Shown here piece after piece: positions 54,590-63,064 of a DNA stretch of 64,000 bases. Positions within the stretch are counted from its first letter, which is position 1, and every line of letters begins with the position of its first letter. The translations under genes and the position numbers were made by a program. Location of the stretch: the NCBI GenBank assembly GCA_963974485.1, contig CAXBBS010000010.1, positions 19,606-83,605 of the forward strand, written 5' to 3'. Origin of the DNA: JAALKW01 sp963974485. GTDB taxonomy: Bacteria > Pseudomonadota > Gammaproteobacteria > Legionellales > Legionellaceae. The notes under the pieces are model-generated. The model made no database searches. It saw only the letters and a program-made list of their open reading frames with translations, and had not been told where the DNA came from.

Positions 54590-56944
54590 GTGATAAAGGA
54601 ACCAGTATTTATTAAGAAAGTTGCTGTGTTGGGCGCCGGTGTGATGGGGGCTCAAATTGCCGCGCATGTCGTTAATGCGGGCATTGAGACCCGTTTATAT
54701 GATTTACCCGGTCAAGACGGAGATGCCTATGCGGTGGTGAATCAAGGTATTAAAAAACTCACGCAATTAAAACCTTCACCCCTGGGTACAAAACAAACTG
54801 CCGGGTTACTTTTAGCACGTCAATATGAAACGGATTTAGGTGAGCTTGCTGAGTGTGATTTAATTATTGAGGCGATTGCAGAGCGGCTCGATTGGAAAGA
54901 GGCGCTTTATGCCAAAATCGCTCCGTATTTAAATTCTAAAACAATTGTGGTGAGTAATACGTCGGGGCTCGGTATCAACGCCTTGGCTGAAATTTTTCCT
55001 GAAGCGCAACGCGCACGTTTTTGTGGCGTACATTTTTTTAATCCTCCGCGTTACATGCATTTAGCAGAACTTATTCCTGCAAAACAGACGTCTCCTGAAT
55101 TATTAGATCAACTCGAAACATGGCTCACCAGCCGTTTAGGTAAAGGTGTGGTACGCGCCAAAGACACGCCTAATTTTATTGCCAATCGAATTGGTGTGTT
55201 TTCGCTTTTAGCTACGCTCCATCATGCCGAACGTTTGGGTTTGGGTTTGGGTCTTGAGGAAGTGGATGCCTTAACCGGTGGTTTATTAGGACGACCGAAA
55301 TCAGCCACGTTTAGAACCATGGATGTGGTGGGGCTTGATACGTTGCAACACGTGATTCATACGATGCATGAAGGATTAGACGCTGATCCATGGCATGCTT
55401 ATTTTAAATTACCGACATGGTTATCTAAGCTGATTGAGGCCGGGCATCTAGGCCAAAAAACAGGGCAAGGCATTTATCGCAAACAGGGTAAAAATATTGA
55501 TGTGTATGATGTGGCGCTCGGTGATTACAGGCCGTCAGAACGTGGTGTGGATGATGATATTAAAGCCGTGTTCAAATTAGCTGATCCAAAAGCACGCTTA
55601 GCTGCCTTATTAAAATTAGATTCACCTCAAGCTGAATTATTACGTTCATGTTTTTGTGATTTGTTTCATTATTCAGCCTTTCATTTGGAGAGTATTGCGA
55701 ATAACGTACGCGATGTGGACTCAGCACTTTGTTGGGGATTTGGTTGGCAACAAGGCCCGTTTGAAACCTGGCAAGCGTTTGGCGTGGCAGATACATCAGC
55801 ATGGCTTCAAGCGTCGATAGAGGCAAACATAAGCATGAGCGATGCGCCACTGCCTGCTTGGTTGGCGCGTGAGCATTTTAAATTTTATCGTGAAGGCCAA
55901 GCGTTTTCGCCTGAGTTGGCTGATTATCAAGGCTCCCGTAAATTACCGGTGTATCAACGCCAAATTGTTCCAACACAGCACGATATTATATTTGAAAACG
56001 AAGGCGTGTGTTTATCTGAGCTTAAAGATGATGTCGCGGTGCTTTCGTTTAAAACAAAATCAAATACCATTAGTCAAGCTGTATTGGACGGCTTGTTTGA
56101 AGCGGTGGCCGTGGCCGAAGCGCGTTGCCAAGGCATGATTGTTTATCAAAAAAATGCCGGTAATTTTAGCTCTGGCGCTGATTTGGCCGGTGTTGCTGCG
56201 TTTATTGAGGCTGGAAAAATAGAGGCCTTAGCTGCGATGGTCCATGACTTTCAAGATGTGTTAATGCGTGTAAAATACAGCACGATTCCTGTGGTGTCGG
56301 CATTACGAGGGCGTGCGCTGGGTGGTGGGTGTGAGTTGATTATGCAAAGTGATGCGGTGATTGCCGCGTTTGAATCTTATCCTGGCTTAGTTGAGGCCGG
56401 TGTGGGTTTAATACCGGCAGGTGGCGGTTCAAAAGAGTTTGCACTGCGCGCAGCAGCTGAAACGGTAGGGCGGGATATTATGCCGCGGTTGCAGCCTTAT
56501 TTTGAACAAGCGGCGATGGCAACGGTGGCAGGAAGTGCCGCTGAAGCTCAGCAGCGTGGGTTTTTGAAGGCGACGGATACTTGGGTTATGCATGCTGACG
56601 AAGTGCTGTTTGCAGCGCTTGCCAAAATAAAATCAATGCAGGCTTTGAATTATGCGCCACCATTATCAGCGCGCTTTAAAGTCGCGGGTCGCGCAGGTAC
56701 TGCGCAACTTAAGGCGTTTGTTGCAAACATGAAAGAAGGCGGGTTTATCAGTGAGCATGATGCTTTTTTAGCGTCAGAATTGGCTTACGTGATGTGCGGT
56801 GGTGATGTGGATGCAGGAACGGAAGTTGACGAAGCGTGGGTGCTGCGTTTGGAGCATGCTGCGTTTATGCGTTTAGCTGAAACACCGCTGACACAAGCAC
56901 GTATTAAGCATATTTTAACAACCGGCAAACCTCTGCGCAATTAA
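54590..56944 (+). CDS. 3-hydroxyacyl-CoA dehydrogenase/enoyl-CoA hydratase (FadN-type)
   Basis: Bifunctional beta-oxidation enzyme, about 784 residues. The order is dehydrogenase first (Rossmann KVAVLGAGVMGAQIAAHVVN, then GVHFFNPPRYMHLAELIPAK, and the C-terminal dehydrogenase domain near 200-300), with the hydratase/isomerase last (from about 500: NAGNFSSGADL and ALGGGCELIMQSDAV). That is the order of B. subtilis FadN, opposite to E. coli FadB. I prefer GTG 54590 because AAGGA (54577-54581) is 8 bp upstream; ATG 54581 is in frame but sits directly on that site. The thiolase gene follows 21 bp later. Confidence 0.92.
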   Translation: MIKEPVFIKKVAVLGAGVMGAQIAAHVVNAGIETRLYDLPGQDGDAYAVVNQGIKKLTQLKPSPLGTKQTAGLLLARQYETDLGELAECDLIIEAIAERLDWKEALYAKIAPYLNSKTIVVSNTSGLGINALAEIFPEAQRARFCGVHFFNPPRYMHLAELIPAKQTSPELLDQLETWLTSRLGKGVVRAKDTPNFIANRIGVFSLLATLHHAERLGLGLGLEEVDALTGGLLGRPKSATFRTMDVVGLDTLQHVIHTMHEGLDADPWHAYFKLPTWLSKLIEAGHLGQKTGQGIYRKQGKNIDVYDVALGDYRPSERGVDDDIKAVFKLADPKARLAALLKLDSPQAELLRSCFCDLFHYSAFHLESIANNVRDVDSALCWGFGWQQGPFETWQAFGVADTSAWLQASIEANISMSDAPLPAWLAREHFKFYREGQAFSPELADYQGSRKLPVYQRQIVPTQHDIIFENEGVCLSELKDDVAVLSFKTKSNTISQAVLDGLFEAVAVAEARCQGMIVYQKNAGNFSSGADLAGVAAFIEAGKIEALAAMVHDFQDVLMRVKYSTIPVVSALRGRALGGGCELIMQSDAVIAAFESYPGLVEAGVGLIPAGGGSKEFALRAAAETVGRDIMPRLQPYFEQAAMATVAGSAAEAQQRGFLKATDTWVMHADEVLFAALAKIKSMQALNYAPPLSARFKVAGRAGTAQLKAFVANMKEGGFISEHDAFLASELAYVMCGGDVDAGTEVDEAWVLRLEHAAFMRLAETPLTQARIKHILTTGKPLRN

Positions 56945-56965
56945 AAAGAACAAGGAGAGTAACGC

Positions 56966-58153
56966 ATGACACAGATGTATGTGGTGGATATTTTACGTAC
57001 CCCGGTCGGAAAAGCGCCTCGAGGTGTGTTTAAGCACACGTTGCCGGATGATTTATTAAGTTGCACCATACAGGCGCTGAGAGCGCGTCATGAAAATATT
57101 GATTGGGCGGCCATCCAAGACGTGGTGATTGGGTGTGCGATGCCTGAAGCCGAGCAAGGCATGAACGTGGCACGAATCGCAAGTCTACTTAGTGGTTTGC
57201 CAGACTCCGTGCCTGCCATGACGATCAATCGTTTTTGTTCGTCAGGCATACAAAGTATTGCTACAGCTGCCGCCAGCATGCCGGCAGGTGACGTACCTGC
57301 ACTTGCACTGGCTGGGGGTGTGGAAAGCATGTCGAGCGTGCCGCTCGGTGGTAATAAATACACGACCAATCCCGCCATTTTTGAAAACGATCATATTGCA
57401 ATTGCCTACGGTATGGGTATTACTGCAGAAAAAGTGGCTGCTAAATGGGGTGTCTCACGTGAAGCACAAGATGCGTTTGCAGTTGAAAGCCATCGTCGTG
57501 CATTAGCCGCTCAAGAACGCGGTGATTTTACAAATGAAATCGTACCTGTTTTGGTTAAACAACGACGTCCAGATTTAAGCGCGGGTGATGTGCAGATCAA
57601 AGAAACATGGGTGAGCCAAGACGAAGGCCCACGCGCAGGTACCTCGTATGAAGTTCTTTCGCGTTTAAGGCCCGTGTTTGCACGCACAGGTTCAGTCACG
57701 GCCGGTAATACATCCCAGATGAGCGATGGGGCGGGCATTGCATTACTCGCTAACGAGGCAGCAATAAAAGCATATAATTTAAAGCCTTTAGGACGTTTGT
57801 TAAGCTTTGCCGTTGCAGGCGTTCCGCCTGAGGTGATGGGTATTGGACCGATTCATGCGATTCCTTTAGCGCTGAAACAAGCGGGTTTAAGTTTAGAGCA
57901 GATGGATTGGATTGAGCTCAACGAGGCGTTTGCGGCGCAAGCGTTGGCGGTGATTGAAACATTGGGTTTACCGCGTGAGAAAGTGAACCCTTTGGGTGGC
58001 GCGATTGCATTAGGGCACCCGTTAGGTGCTACGGGCACGATTAAAGCCGCGACACTCTTGCACGGTTTGCGCCGTACTGGGGGTAAGTACGGGATGGTGA
58101 CGATGTGCATTGGAACCGGTATGGGGGCGGCTGCAATTTTTGAAGCGATGTAA
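56966..58153 (+). CDS. fadA: Acetyl-CoA acyltransferase (3-ketoacyl-CoA thiolase)
   Basis: Cleaves 3-ketoacyl-CoA in the last step of beta-oxidation. 395 residues. The acylated Cys lies in NRFCSSGIQSIA (about residue 89), the His in LGHPLGATG and the second Cys in MCIGTGMGAAA. ELNEAFAAQALAV and GGVESMSSVP are also conserved. A good GGAGAG precedes the start. It pairs with the FadN-type gene; its stop is 10 bp from the convergent lipase stop. Confidence 0.94.
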   Translation: MTQMYVVDILRTPVGKAPRGVFKHTLPDDLLSCTIQALRARHENIDWAAIQDVVIGCAMPEAEQGMNVARIASLLSGLPDSVPAMTINRFCSSGIQSIATAAASMPAGDVPALALAGGVESMSSVPLGGNKYTTNPAIFENDHIAIAYGMGITAEKVAAKWGVSREAQDAFAVESHRRALAAQERGDFTNEIVPVLVKQRRPDLSAGDVQIKETWVSQDEGPRAGTSYEVLSRLRPVFARTGSVTAGNTSQMSDGAGIALLANEAAIKAYNLKPLGRLLSFAVAGVPPEVMGIGPIHAIPLALKQAGLSLEQMDWIELNEAFAAQALAVIETLGLPREKVNPLGGAIALGHPLGATGTIKAATLLHGLRRTGGKYGMVTMCIGTGMGAAAIFEAM

Positions 58154-58162
58154 GCGCGTAGA

Positions 58163-59473
58163 TTATTTGCGAGATAAATTTTTTCTTTGGCTTTCATCTT
58201 GAGCGTATGCAGCAGTGAACGCCTCTTGAAGTATGGTGTCATCACGGGTGCATACGCCTTTTTTATCCGACCACTGTAATGCTTGCATAACGCTGTTGGT
58301 GCGTTTACCGTCCTGAAATAAGCCATGACGGACGATTTGATCGATATGAAGATTTTCTGCTGAATAATCAAAACTTTTTGCTCGCGGCATGCATCGGCGC
58401 TGCATATCATCTTCTAAACGCATGCCATACATTTTTTGGAATTGCCTAACTAAAGGCTGTTCAGTAAAATTAAATACATAATTAGGTAAAAATACTTGCT
58501 TGTGAAATGCCCGGCCTAGGGTTAGATGAACCGCTTCGGTGGGATGCACATCATCCCAAAACATGTAGCCATCGGCGGTTGTACTGGGATCATCATCTTT
58601 GAATGCAACCGAATCTAAAAACGGTTGTGTTTTTGTTGACTCGTCGAGTGCATACTTACTCGGATTTTCATAGGCATCACAGAATAATGCATTGGCATCA
58701 AATATATCGAGTTGGCAGGCCGGATATTTAATTTTTAAATGTTCGAGCTGAGTGTGTAGCTCCTGATTGAAATAGTCACTGACATGATGCGCTTGTAGCC
58801 TGAGTTTATAGGGCTCGTTTTGGTAACGAGGCGTTAATGATAAATCAGCCAAGTTAAATAAGACAAAATGCATGTACCCTTGTTCGATCATCGCTTCAAC
58901 GTGCTGAATGCGTGCGGTTACAGCGCGTTCCGCGGCTTTCATGGTTGGCTTTGGGTTCACGGTAACAAGATCATTGGCTCCAGACCATTCAATAACCAGC
59001 GTTGTTTTTTTTTCATCCTCGCTTAGTTTCATGTAGGTATCATCTTTGATCGCTTCTTCTCGTAGGCCATCCAAATTTTCTAAAAATTGTGAGGTTGTAT
59101 TACGCATGAATTTTCCTGGCGTAAGGTTGGATGAATAATCATAGGATGTCATGCCACCGATGCAATACGTTCGTGCAAAAACAGGTGCTGTTTCTATCCC
59201 CACATATTCATCATTATTAATTGAAAAAAAGGGATGTTTTGTTTCAAACTGTGGAGGTACGAGTTGTACTTCATCTTCGGTCTTTAATTGTCGAATAAAA
59301 TAATCAAGCCACACGTAACCATTCGTGAAGCGGCCATGAGGTGATTTCCCCCAAAGTCCACTGAAGGCAGCCAATGCGCTGTTTGCCATGGCGCCTCTAT
59401 CTGACAAACTATCGCCAAAAACAAGTATGTTTTCTATGATTGCTGGCACAATAACAACTCCTTTTGTGATCAT
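58163..59473 (-). CDS. GDSL-family lipase/acylhydrolase
   Basis: A 436-residue SGNH hydrolase. Block I is ILVFGDSLSDRG (nucleophile Ser), the Gly-containing block II is near FARTYCIGGMTSYDY, block III is WSGANDLV (Asn), and block V is WDDVHPTEAVH (Asp and His). Overall it resembles the Legionella PlaA/PlaC/PlaD group of lysophospholipase/acyltransferases. There is no signal peptide: the catalytic Ser lies only about 20 residues from the start, so if it leaves the cell it does so by another route. The last 100 residues are a separate, unrecognised region. Start could also be the GTG of VVIVPAII. Confidence 0.87.
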   Translation of the reverse strand: MITKGVVIVPAIIENILVFGDSLSDRGAMANSALAAFSGLWGKSPHGRFTNGYVWLDYFIRQLKTEDEVQLVPPQFETKHPFFSINNDEYVGIETAPVFARTYCIGGMTSYDYSSNLTPGKFMRNTTSQFLENLDGLREEAIKDDTYMKLSEDEKKTTLVIEWSGANDLVTVNPKPTMKAAERAVTARIQHVEAMIEQGYMHFVLFNLADLSLTPRYQNEPYKLRLQAHHVSDYFNQELHTQLEHLKIKYPACQLDIFDANALFCDAYENPSKYALDESTKTQPFLDSVAFKDDDPSTTADGYMFWDDVHPTEAVHLTLGRAFHKQVFLPNYVFNFTEQPLVRQFQKMYGMRLEDDMQRRCMPRAKSFDYSAENLHIDQIVRHGLFQDGKRTNSVMQALQWSDKKGVCTRDDTILQEAFTAAYAQDESQRKNLSRK

Positions 59474-59577
59474 GAGTGAATATTTTCAAGCTTGCCGTTA
59501 TCATATAGCCTCTAAGCTGGCATGGCAAAAGTGGCTTGAAATAATACGAAGTATTAAAGCGGTAGAAGAGAGGGGTA

Positions 59578-59626
59578 ACGTTCTTTACTAAAGCCTGGGT
59601 TAACAGCAGACTTCAGTAAAGAACGT
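59578..59626. terminator. Large hairpin upstream of the GDSL gene
   Basis: 12-bp perfect arms ACGTTCTTTACT (59578-59589) and AGTAAAGAACGT (59615-59626), continued after one mismatch by AAGCCTG/CAGACTT. A T6 run follows on the plus strand (59631-59636), so as a terminator it fits plus-strand transcripts, yet both neighbouring genes are minus-strand. It lies 20 bp past the stop of the CaaX-protein gene. Confidence 0.5.
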
Positions 59627-59645
59627 ATGATTTTTTGATGTTTTT

Positions 59646-60890
59646 TTACATGATCGAACAGCAGCCATGTGGTTTTGCTTGTTCTTGTTCTTGCTCTTGC
59701 TCTGGTATTTGCACCTGTATTTGTTCTTGTTGCACGGCTTCTGGTTGTGAGAATAAACCTAGCTGACTAGGAGCCACAGCGCCTGGGACAAAGTTACGAA
59801 TAACAGCATGGGCTTCAAAGCTTTGAACAATAGCGCTTGGGTGAAGGCCAACAGCATGTTTATATTTTTGGGATGCTTCTTTGATACCTTCGAAATATGA
59901 TTTATAGCTTTCCTTAATCCTCGTTCGTAGCTCATCACACATTTTGTCACATTGTTTAACGACATCTACAATATTCAGAACACTAAAAACCATATCGACC
60001 ACAGACATGATAACTACGATGGAGGCTGCGAATTTGCCTACGGCATCCATGGCCTCAAATGCAGTACCTTCAACCTCTTCAACTGGTAGGCCTGCCGCGT
60101 CGGCCTGGGCTTTAATCCTGTTTGTTGAAATATTGAGTTTATAGAACATAATGCCTAGTGAAAAATCCTGGATCATGTGCAACTGCTCTGGTGTGCATTT
60201 TAAATTCTTGAGCACAGCCATGACCTTGTTAATATCTTCATCTGTTTTTTCACTGAAGTTTAAGTTGTCTAGTGCGTCATAGACGTCTTCAATTTCTTTG
60301 CTCTTGAGGAAAAGTCTTGCAGACGCAGCATATTTTCTAAACGTTTCAGCATCGAGTTTGTGGGATTTTTTTTGTACGGTAGCCATAAGTTGCATTATGC
60401 TAGCTCGACACGCGGTGACGTTAAGCCCTGCTGTGGCTTTTAATGCAATCATCTCGTTGTTGGCTTTATATTGAGTGACGTATTGGTGGACACGACCATC
60501 TATTTTAGACGAAATGTCAGTGTCTACAGTACTTAACTTATCACTCAGAGCTTTTGATTTGGAGGAGATATCCTTCTTCATGATGACCTCTGAAGCCTCA
60601 AGTGACGCAAATACAGCCATGCCAAGCCCGAAAGACCAAATGGATGCTATCGCAGCAGCATCCGCGGCAATTTGAATGCTATCCGCAGCAATGGTTTCTT
60701 TTTTGACCTCATTTGCTGATTTAATCAGTACATCAAATACGTCGTCAATTGCTTTATTCGCATCGAAATTATCGAGGCTAATGAATAATCTCTGCTCAGT
60801 AATGAGCTTATTAATATTCTCATCGCTTTCAGTATCCCAAGTAGACATGTAGTTTAAATACGTCATTAAATCTGTGCTGCCGCCGGCCAT
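59646..60890 (-). CDS. Helical membrane-active protein with C-terminal CaaX box CSIM
   Basis: A 414-residue, almost all-helical protein. Hydrophobic segments lie at about 68-98 (IASIWSFGLGMAVFASLEAS) and 286-310 (FAASIVVIMSVVDMVFSVLN), with amphipathic coiled-coil helices between and after them. The tail is Gln/Glu-rich (QVQIPEQEQEQEQ) and ends in GCCSIM: Cys411-Ser-Ile-Met is a textbook farnesylation CaaX box, identical to that of prelamin A, with a second Cys next to it. Bacteria lack protein prenyltransferases, so this points to modification in a eukaryotic host, as known for several Legionella effectors. The fold plan loosely recalls alpha-helical pore-forming toxins (ClyA/HBL). Family otherwise unknown. 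Confidence 0.7.
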   Translation of the reverse strand: MAGGSTDLMTYLNYMSTWDTESDENINKLITEQRLFISLDNFDANKAIDDVFDVLIKSANEVKKETIAADSIQIAADAAAIASIWSFGLGMAVFASLEASEVIMKKDISSKSKALSDKLSTVDTDISSKIDGRVHQYVTQYKANNEMIALKATAGLNVTACRASIMQLMATVQKKSHKLDAETFRKYAASARLFLKSKEIEDVYDALDNLNFSEKTDEDINKVMAVLKNLKCTPEQLHMIQDFSLGIMFYKLNISTNRIKAQADAAGLPVEEVEGTAFEAMDAVGKFAASIVVIMSVVDMVFSVLNIVDVVKQCDKMCDELRTRIKESYKSYFEGIKEASQKYKHAVGLHPSAIVQSFEAHAVIRNFVPGAVAPSQLGLFSQPEAVQQEQIQVQIPEQEQEQEQAKPHGCCSIM

Positions 60891-61055
60891 AAAAATTCCT
60901 TAAGTAATATTTTCCCAGTTCTAACAAATATGATCGGAAACGCTAGGGAATCCGTCACGCATTTCGTGGCGCAGTGTACGTGATGTGATCGTCGATTTCT
61001 AGGGAAGTCTAGGTGGTTATGCGTATAAATAGCAGGGGGATTTTTAGTTATAATG

Positions 61056-61838
61056 TTAAGGGCTGTCACATAACACCCGCTCCAAAGCATTTCTTGTGGT
61101 ATTAAGTACGGCAATAGACGTAATAACCATAGCTCCACGTTCAGCCCCACCTTTAAAGAAGCCAAAAGGGCCGTAATTTTTATAAATATTTTTGATGGCT
61201 TGTGTGCTTGATAATGCCTCAGAAGCGGATTGTTGTATGGTTTTAACTGTATCAAACGGCTGCGTGAGTAAGGTTGCTCCGGTTCCCGAAATCATTCCTG
61301 CAATCAATGATTTAGCTTCTTCTTGTTCAACATAGGGTTTGATGTATTGTTCAAGAAAAAGAGGGGCGACTAAAAAGAAGGTTGCAAACGAGCCATCTCG
61401 CAGGGTTGTTGCAACTTGCCCCGTAAAAAATCGTTTTAAACCATGTGTTTTAATAATATGTGCTGTCGATTCCTGAAAGCTTTTTTTTACAAGGCCTTGC
61501 TGAATCACGCTGTATTCAATAGGGCAGTTTACAAGCGAGGCACCAATGCCAGCTAGAAAAGCACAACCCAGTTGCTGAAATTTACTCGGAGGAGAGGTGG
61601 ATGCTTGTTGTAAAAATTGATTAAGCTCAAGTTGTATAATCACCGTGAGGGGGTAGGTGACCGTACTGACGCCAATGCCGCTATATAGTGTTCGAGGGTT
61701 GAGTGTAAAGGGGAGGTTTTGTTGTGCTCTCACCTTCATGGACCAAATTGGGTGGGTAAACATGACTCGAGTTAAGCCCGAAGCATATCCAATAAAAATA
61801 CTTTTTTGCTGCTTTTTATCCATTGGGTGCCTAAACAA
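61056..61838 (-). CDS. Mitochondrial carrier family protein
   Basis: A 260-residue protein with the three-fold repeat of mitochondrial carriers. The signature Px[D/E]xx[K/R] appears as PIWSMKVRAQ (Pro30, Asp lost), PIEYSVIQQ (Pro106, Glu108) and PFDTVKTIQQ (Pro194, Asp196, Lys199), each after a hydrophobic helix and followed by the matrix-loop patterns FFTGQVATTLRDG and GFFKGGAERGAM. This family is eukaryotic; the known bacterial case is the Legionella effector LncP, a nucleotide carrier placed in host mitochondria. The gene was probably acquired from a host. It is the minus-strand neighbour of the CaaX-protein gene, 165 bp apart. Met 61823 is an alternative start. Substrate unknown. Confidence 0.85.
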   Translation of the reverse strand: MFRHPMDKKQQKSIFIGYASGLTRVMFTHPIWSMKVRAQQNLPFTLNPRTLYSGIGVSTVTYPLTVIIQLELNQFLQQASTSPPSKFQQLGCAFLAGIGASLVNCPIEYSVIQQGLVKKSFQESTAHIIKTHGLKRFFTGQVATTLRDGSFATFFLVAPLFLEQYIKPYVEQEEAKSLIAGMISGTGATLLTQPFDTVKTIQQSASEALSSTQAIKNIYKNYGPFGFFKGGAERGAMVITSIAVLNTTRNALERVLCDSP

Positions 61839-61931
61839 ATAAGAAGTTAATCAAGTAGGCTAGCAGAAAGATATAGGATTCGTAAAGCATGATTCTATAA
61901 AAAATCTATTGAATTCATTGCGTTAGAATTT

Positions 61932-62621
61932 TTATGAGAAAAGAGAGTGGTTCATTTCTTGTCGTTGCTCTGGAGATGTAACAAAATTATGATTTATTTT
62001 TGTAAATTTTTTGCGAATTCCAGGATGGAGATTGTTAACAACATTTTTGGAGCACCAGGTATCTTTATTTGTGTAGTACACGGTAATTTTATGATTTAAA
62101 TGGGGGGTTATGCCTATATTTTTTTTGCATCCAATCGTTTTGTGTTCGTGAAACGCAAAATTTAAGCTGCTATCAATTTCATGAATAGTAAGTTTTTTAA
62201 TATCTTGATCAACATAACTGAGGAGTTTTAGAATCCTAAATCGCTTTTTTTTCAGAAAAGCTCTTTTGTTGACTTGGTGTAATGCGCTAAGCATGAGTTT
62301 GCCTTTAAGGCCTGGGGAGTGCAGGAAGGGAAACAAGAGCACGCAATGCTCAATTTTTTCAGGGTATTTTTCTAATAATTTTAAAGCAATATGCCCTCCA
62401 ATAGAGTGACCGATTAAGATGATTTTCTCATGATTTTTTATGTGTTCAGCATAAAAATTTTCAATTGTTTCTAAATATTCTTGCGAGCAAGTAATATTAT
62501 TGAACGATGGGTAATACTTAATCAGAACATCATGATGTGTTATCAGTTCGAGTTCTTGCTTCCATGCGTCATAAAAATAGCTGGCCGGTGGATTGCCAGG
62601 AATAATGATGATTGTGCTCAT
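61932..62621 (-). CDS. Alpha/beta hydrolase resembling lipid-droplet-associated hydrolase (LDAH)
   Basis: A 229-residue serine hydrolase. The N-terminal IIIIPGNPPASYFYDAWKQE matches the LDAH/DUF2305 opening (PGNPG-x-FY), the nucleophile elbow is LIGHSIGGHIAL, and a candidate catalytic His lies near the C-terminus in KINHNF. LDAH is best known from eukaryotic lipid droplets, with bacterial relatives of unknown role. No signal peptide. Its ATG directly abuts the stop of the upstream cupin gene, suggesting an operon. Confidence 0.75.
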   Translation of the reverse strand: MSTIIIIPGNPPASYFYDAWKQELELITHHDVLIKYYPSFNNITCSQEYLETIENFYAEHIKNHEKIILIGHSIGGHIALKLLEKYPEKIEHCVLLFPFLHSPGLKGKLMLSALHQVNKRAFLKKKRFRILKLLSYVDQDIKKLTIHEIDSSLNFAFHEHKTIGCKKNIGITPHLNHKITVYYTNKDTWCSKNVVNNLHPGIRKKFTKINHNFVTSPEQRQEMNHSLFS

Positions 62622-62984
62622 TTATTTTTTTAACTCGATAACCATGACGGTGATGGGGTGCTGGGTTATGTTTTCATCTTGATGCAGTTCATCCATAGGA
62701 TCTTTAGGTAAATAATAGGCTTTATTTTTTTTAAGCTTCAAATAATGCACGTCACCTTTGTTATTTGTGATTTTTAATGTGCCGTTACTCAAGGCAACAA
62801 GAACACGATCATAATCATGACGATGCATGCTTAAAACTTGCTTTGATTTGGGGTAAATCATGGTTTTCCAAACGTTGACTTGTTCATTGGAAAACTCAGC
62901 GGTACGTGCTGTAGATTGCGCATAGGCTGTATCTATCCCACACAATATAATAAAAAAAATAAACGGGGTAATATATCGTTTCAT
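62622..62984 (-). CDS. Small periplasmic cupin-like protein
   Basis: A 120-residue protein with a signal peptide (FIFFIILCGIDTAYA) and a single cupin-type beta-barrel: VLSMHRHDYDRVLVALSNGTL carries two metal-ligand His, followed by the YYLPKDPMDELHQDEN strand with a further acid and His. Function unknown; small cupins of this sort bind metals or small ligands. It sits directly upstream of the LDAH-like gene, without a gap. Confidence 0.7.
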   Translation of the reverse strand: MKRYITPFIFFIILCGIDTAYAQSTARTAEFSNEQVNVWKTMIYPKSKQVLSMHRHDYDRVLVALSNGTLKITNNKGDVHYLKLKKNKAYYLPKDPMDELHQDENITQHPITVMVIELKK

Positions 62985-63064
62985 GGTTTGATATCTCTAA
63001 ATTCCATGTTCATAATCAACGCATCTTAAATAAATAGTATTAAAAAATAATACCTGGATAATAC

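Noticed and set aside
59388..59591. 67-codon plus-strand frame upstream of the GDSL gene
   Set aside because: Largely antisense to the lipase N-terminus, with no ribosome binding site or domain; kept only as a possible carrier of the hairpin-ended transcript.
60866..61255. 129-codon minus-strand frame over the 3' end of the carrier gene
   Set aside because: It is another frame of the carrier gene and its downstream gap; the carrier frame has clear family motifs.
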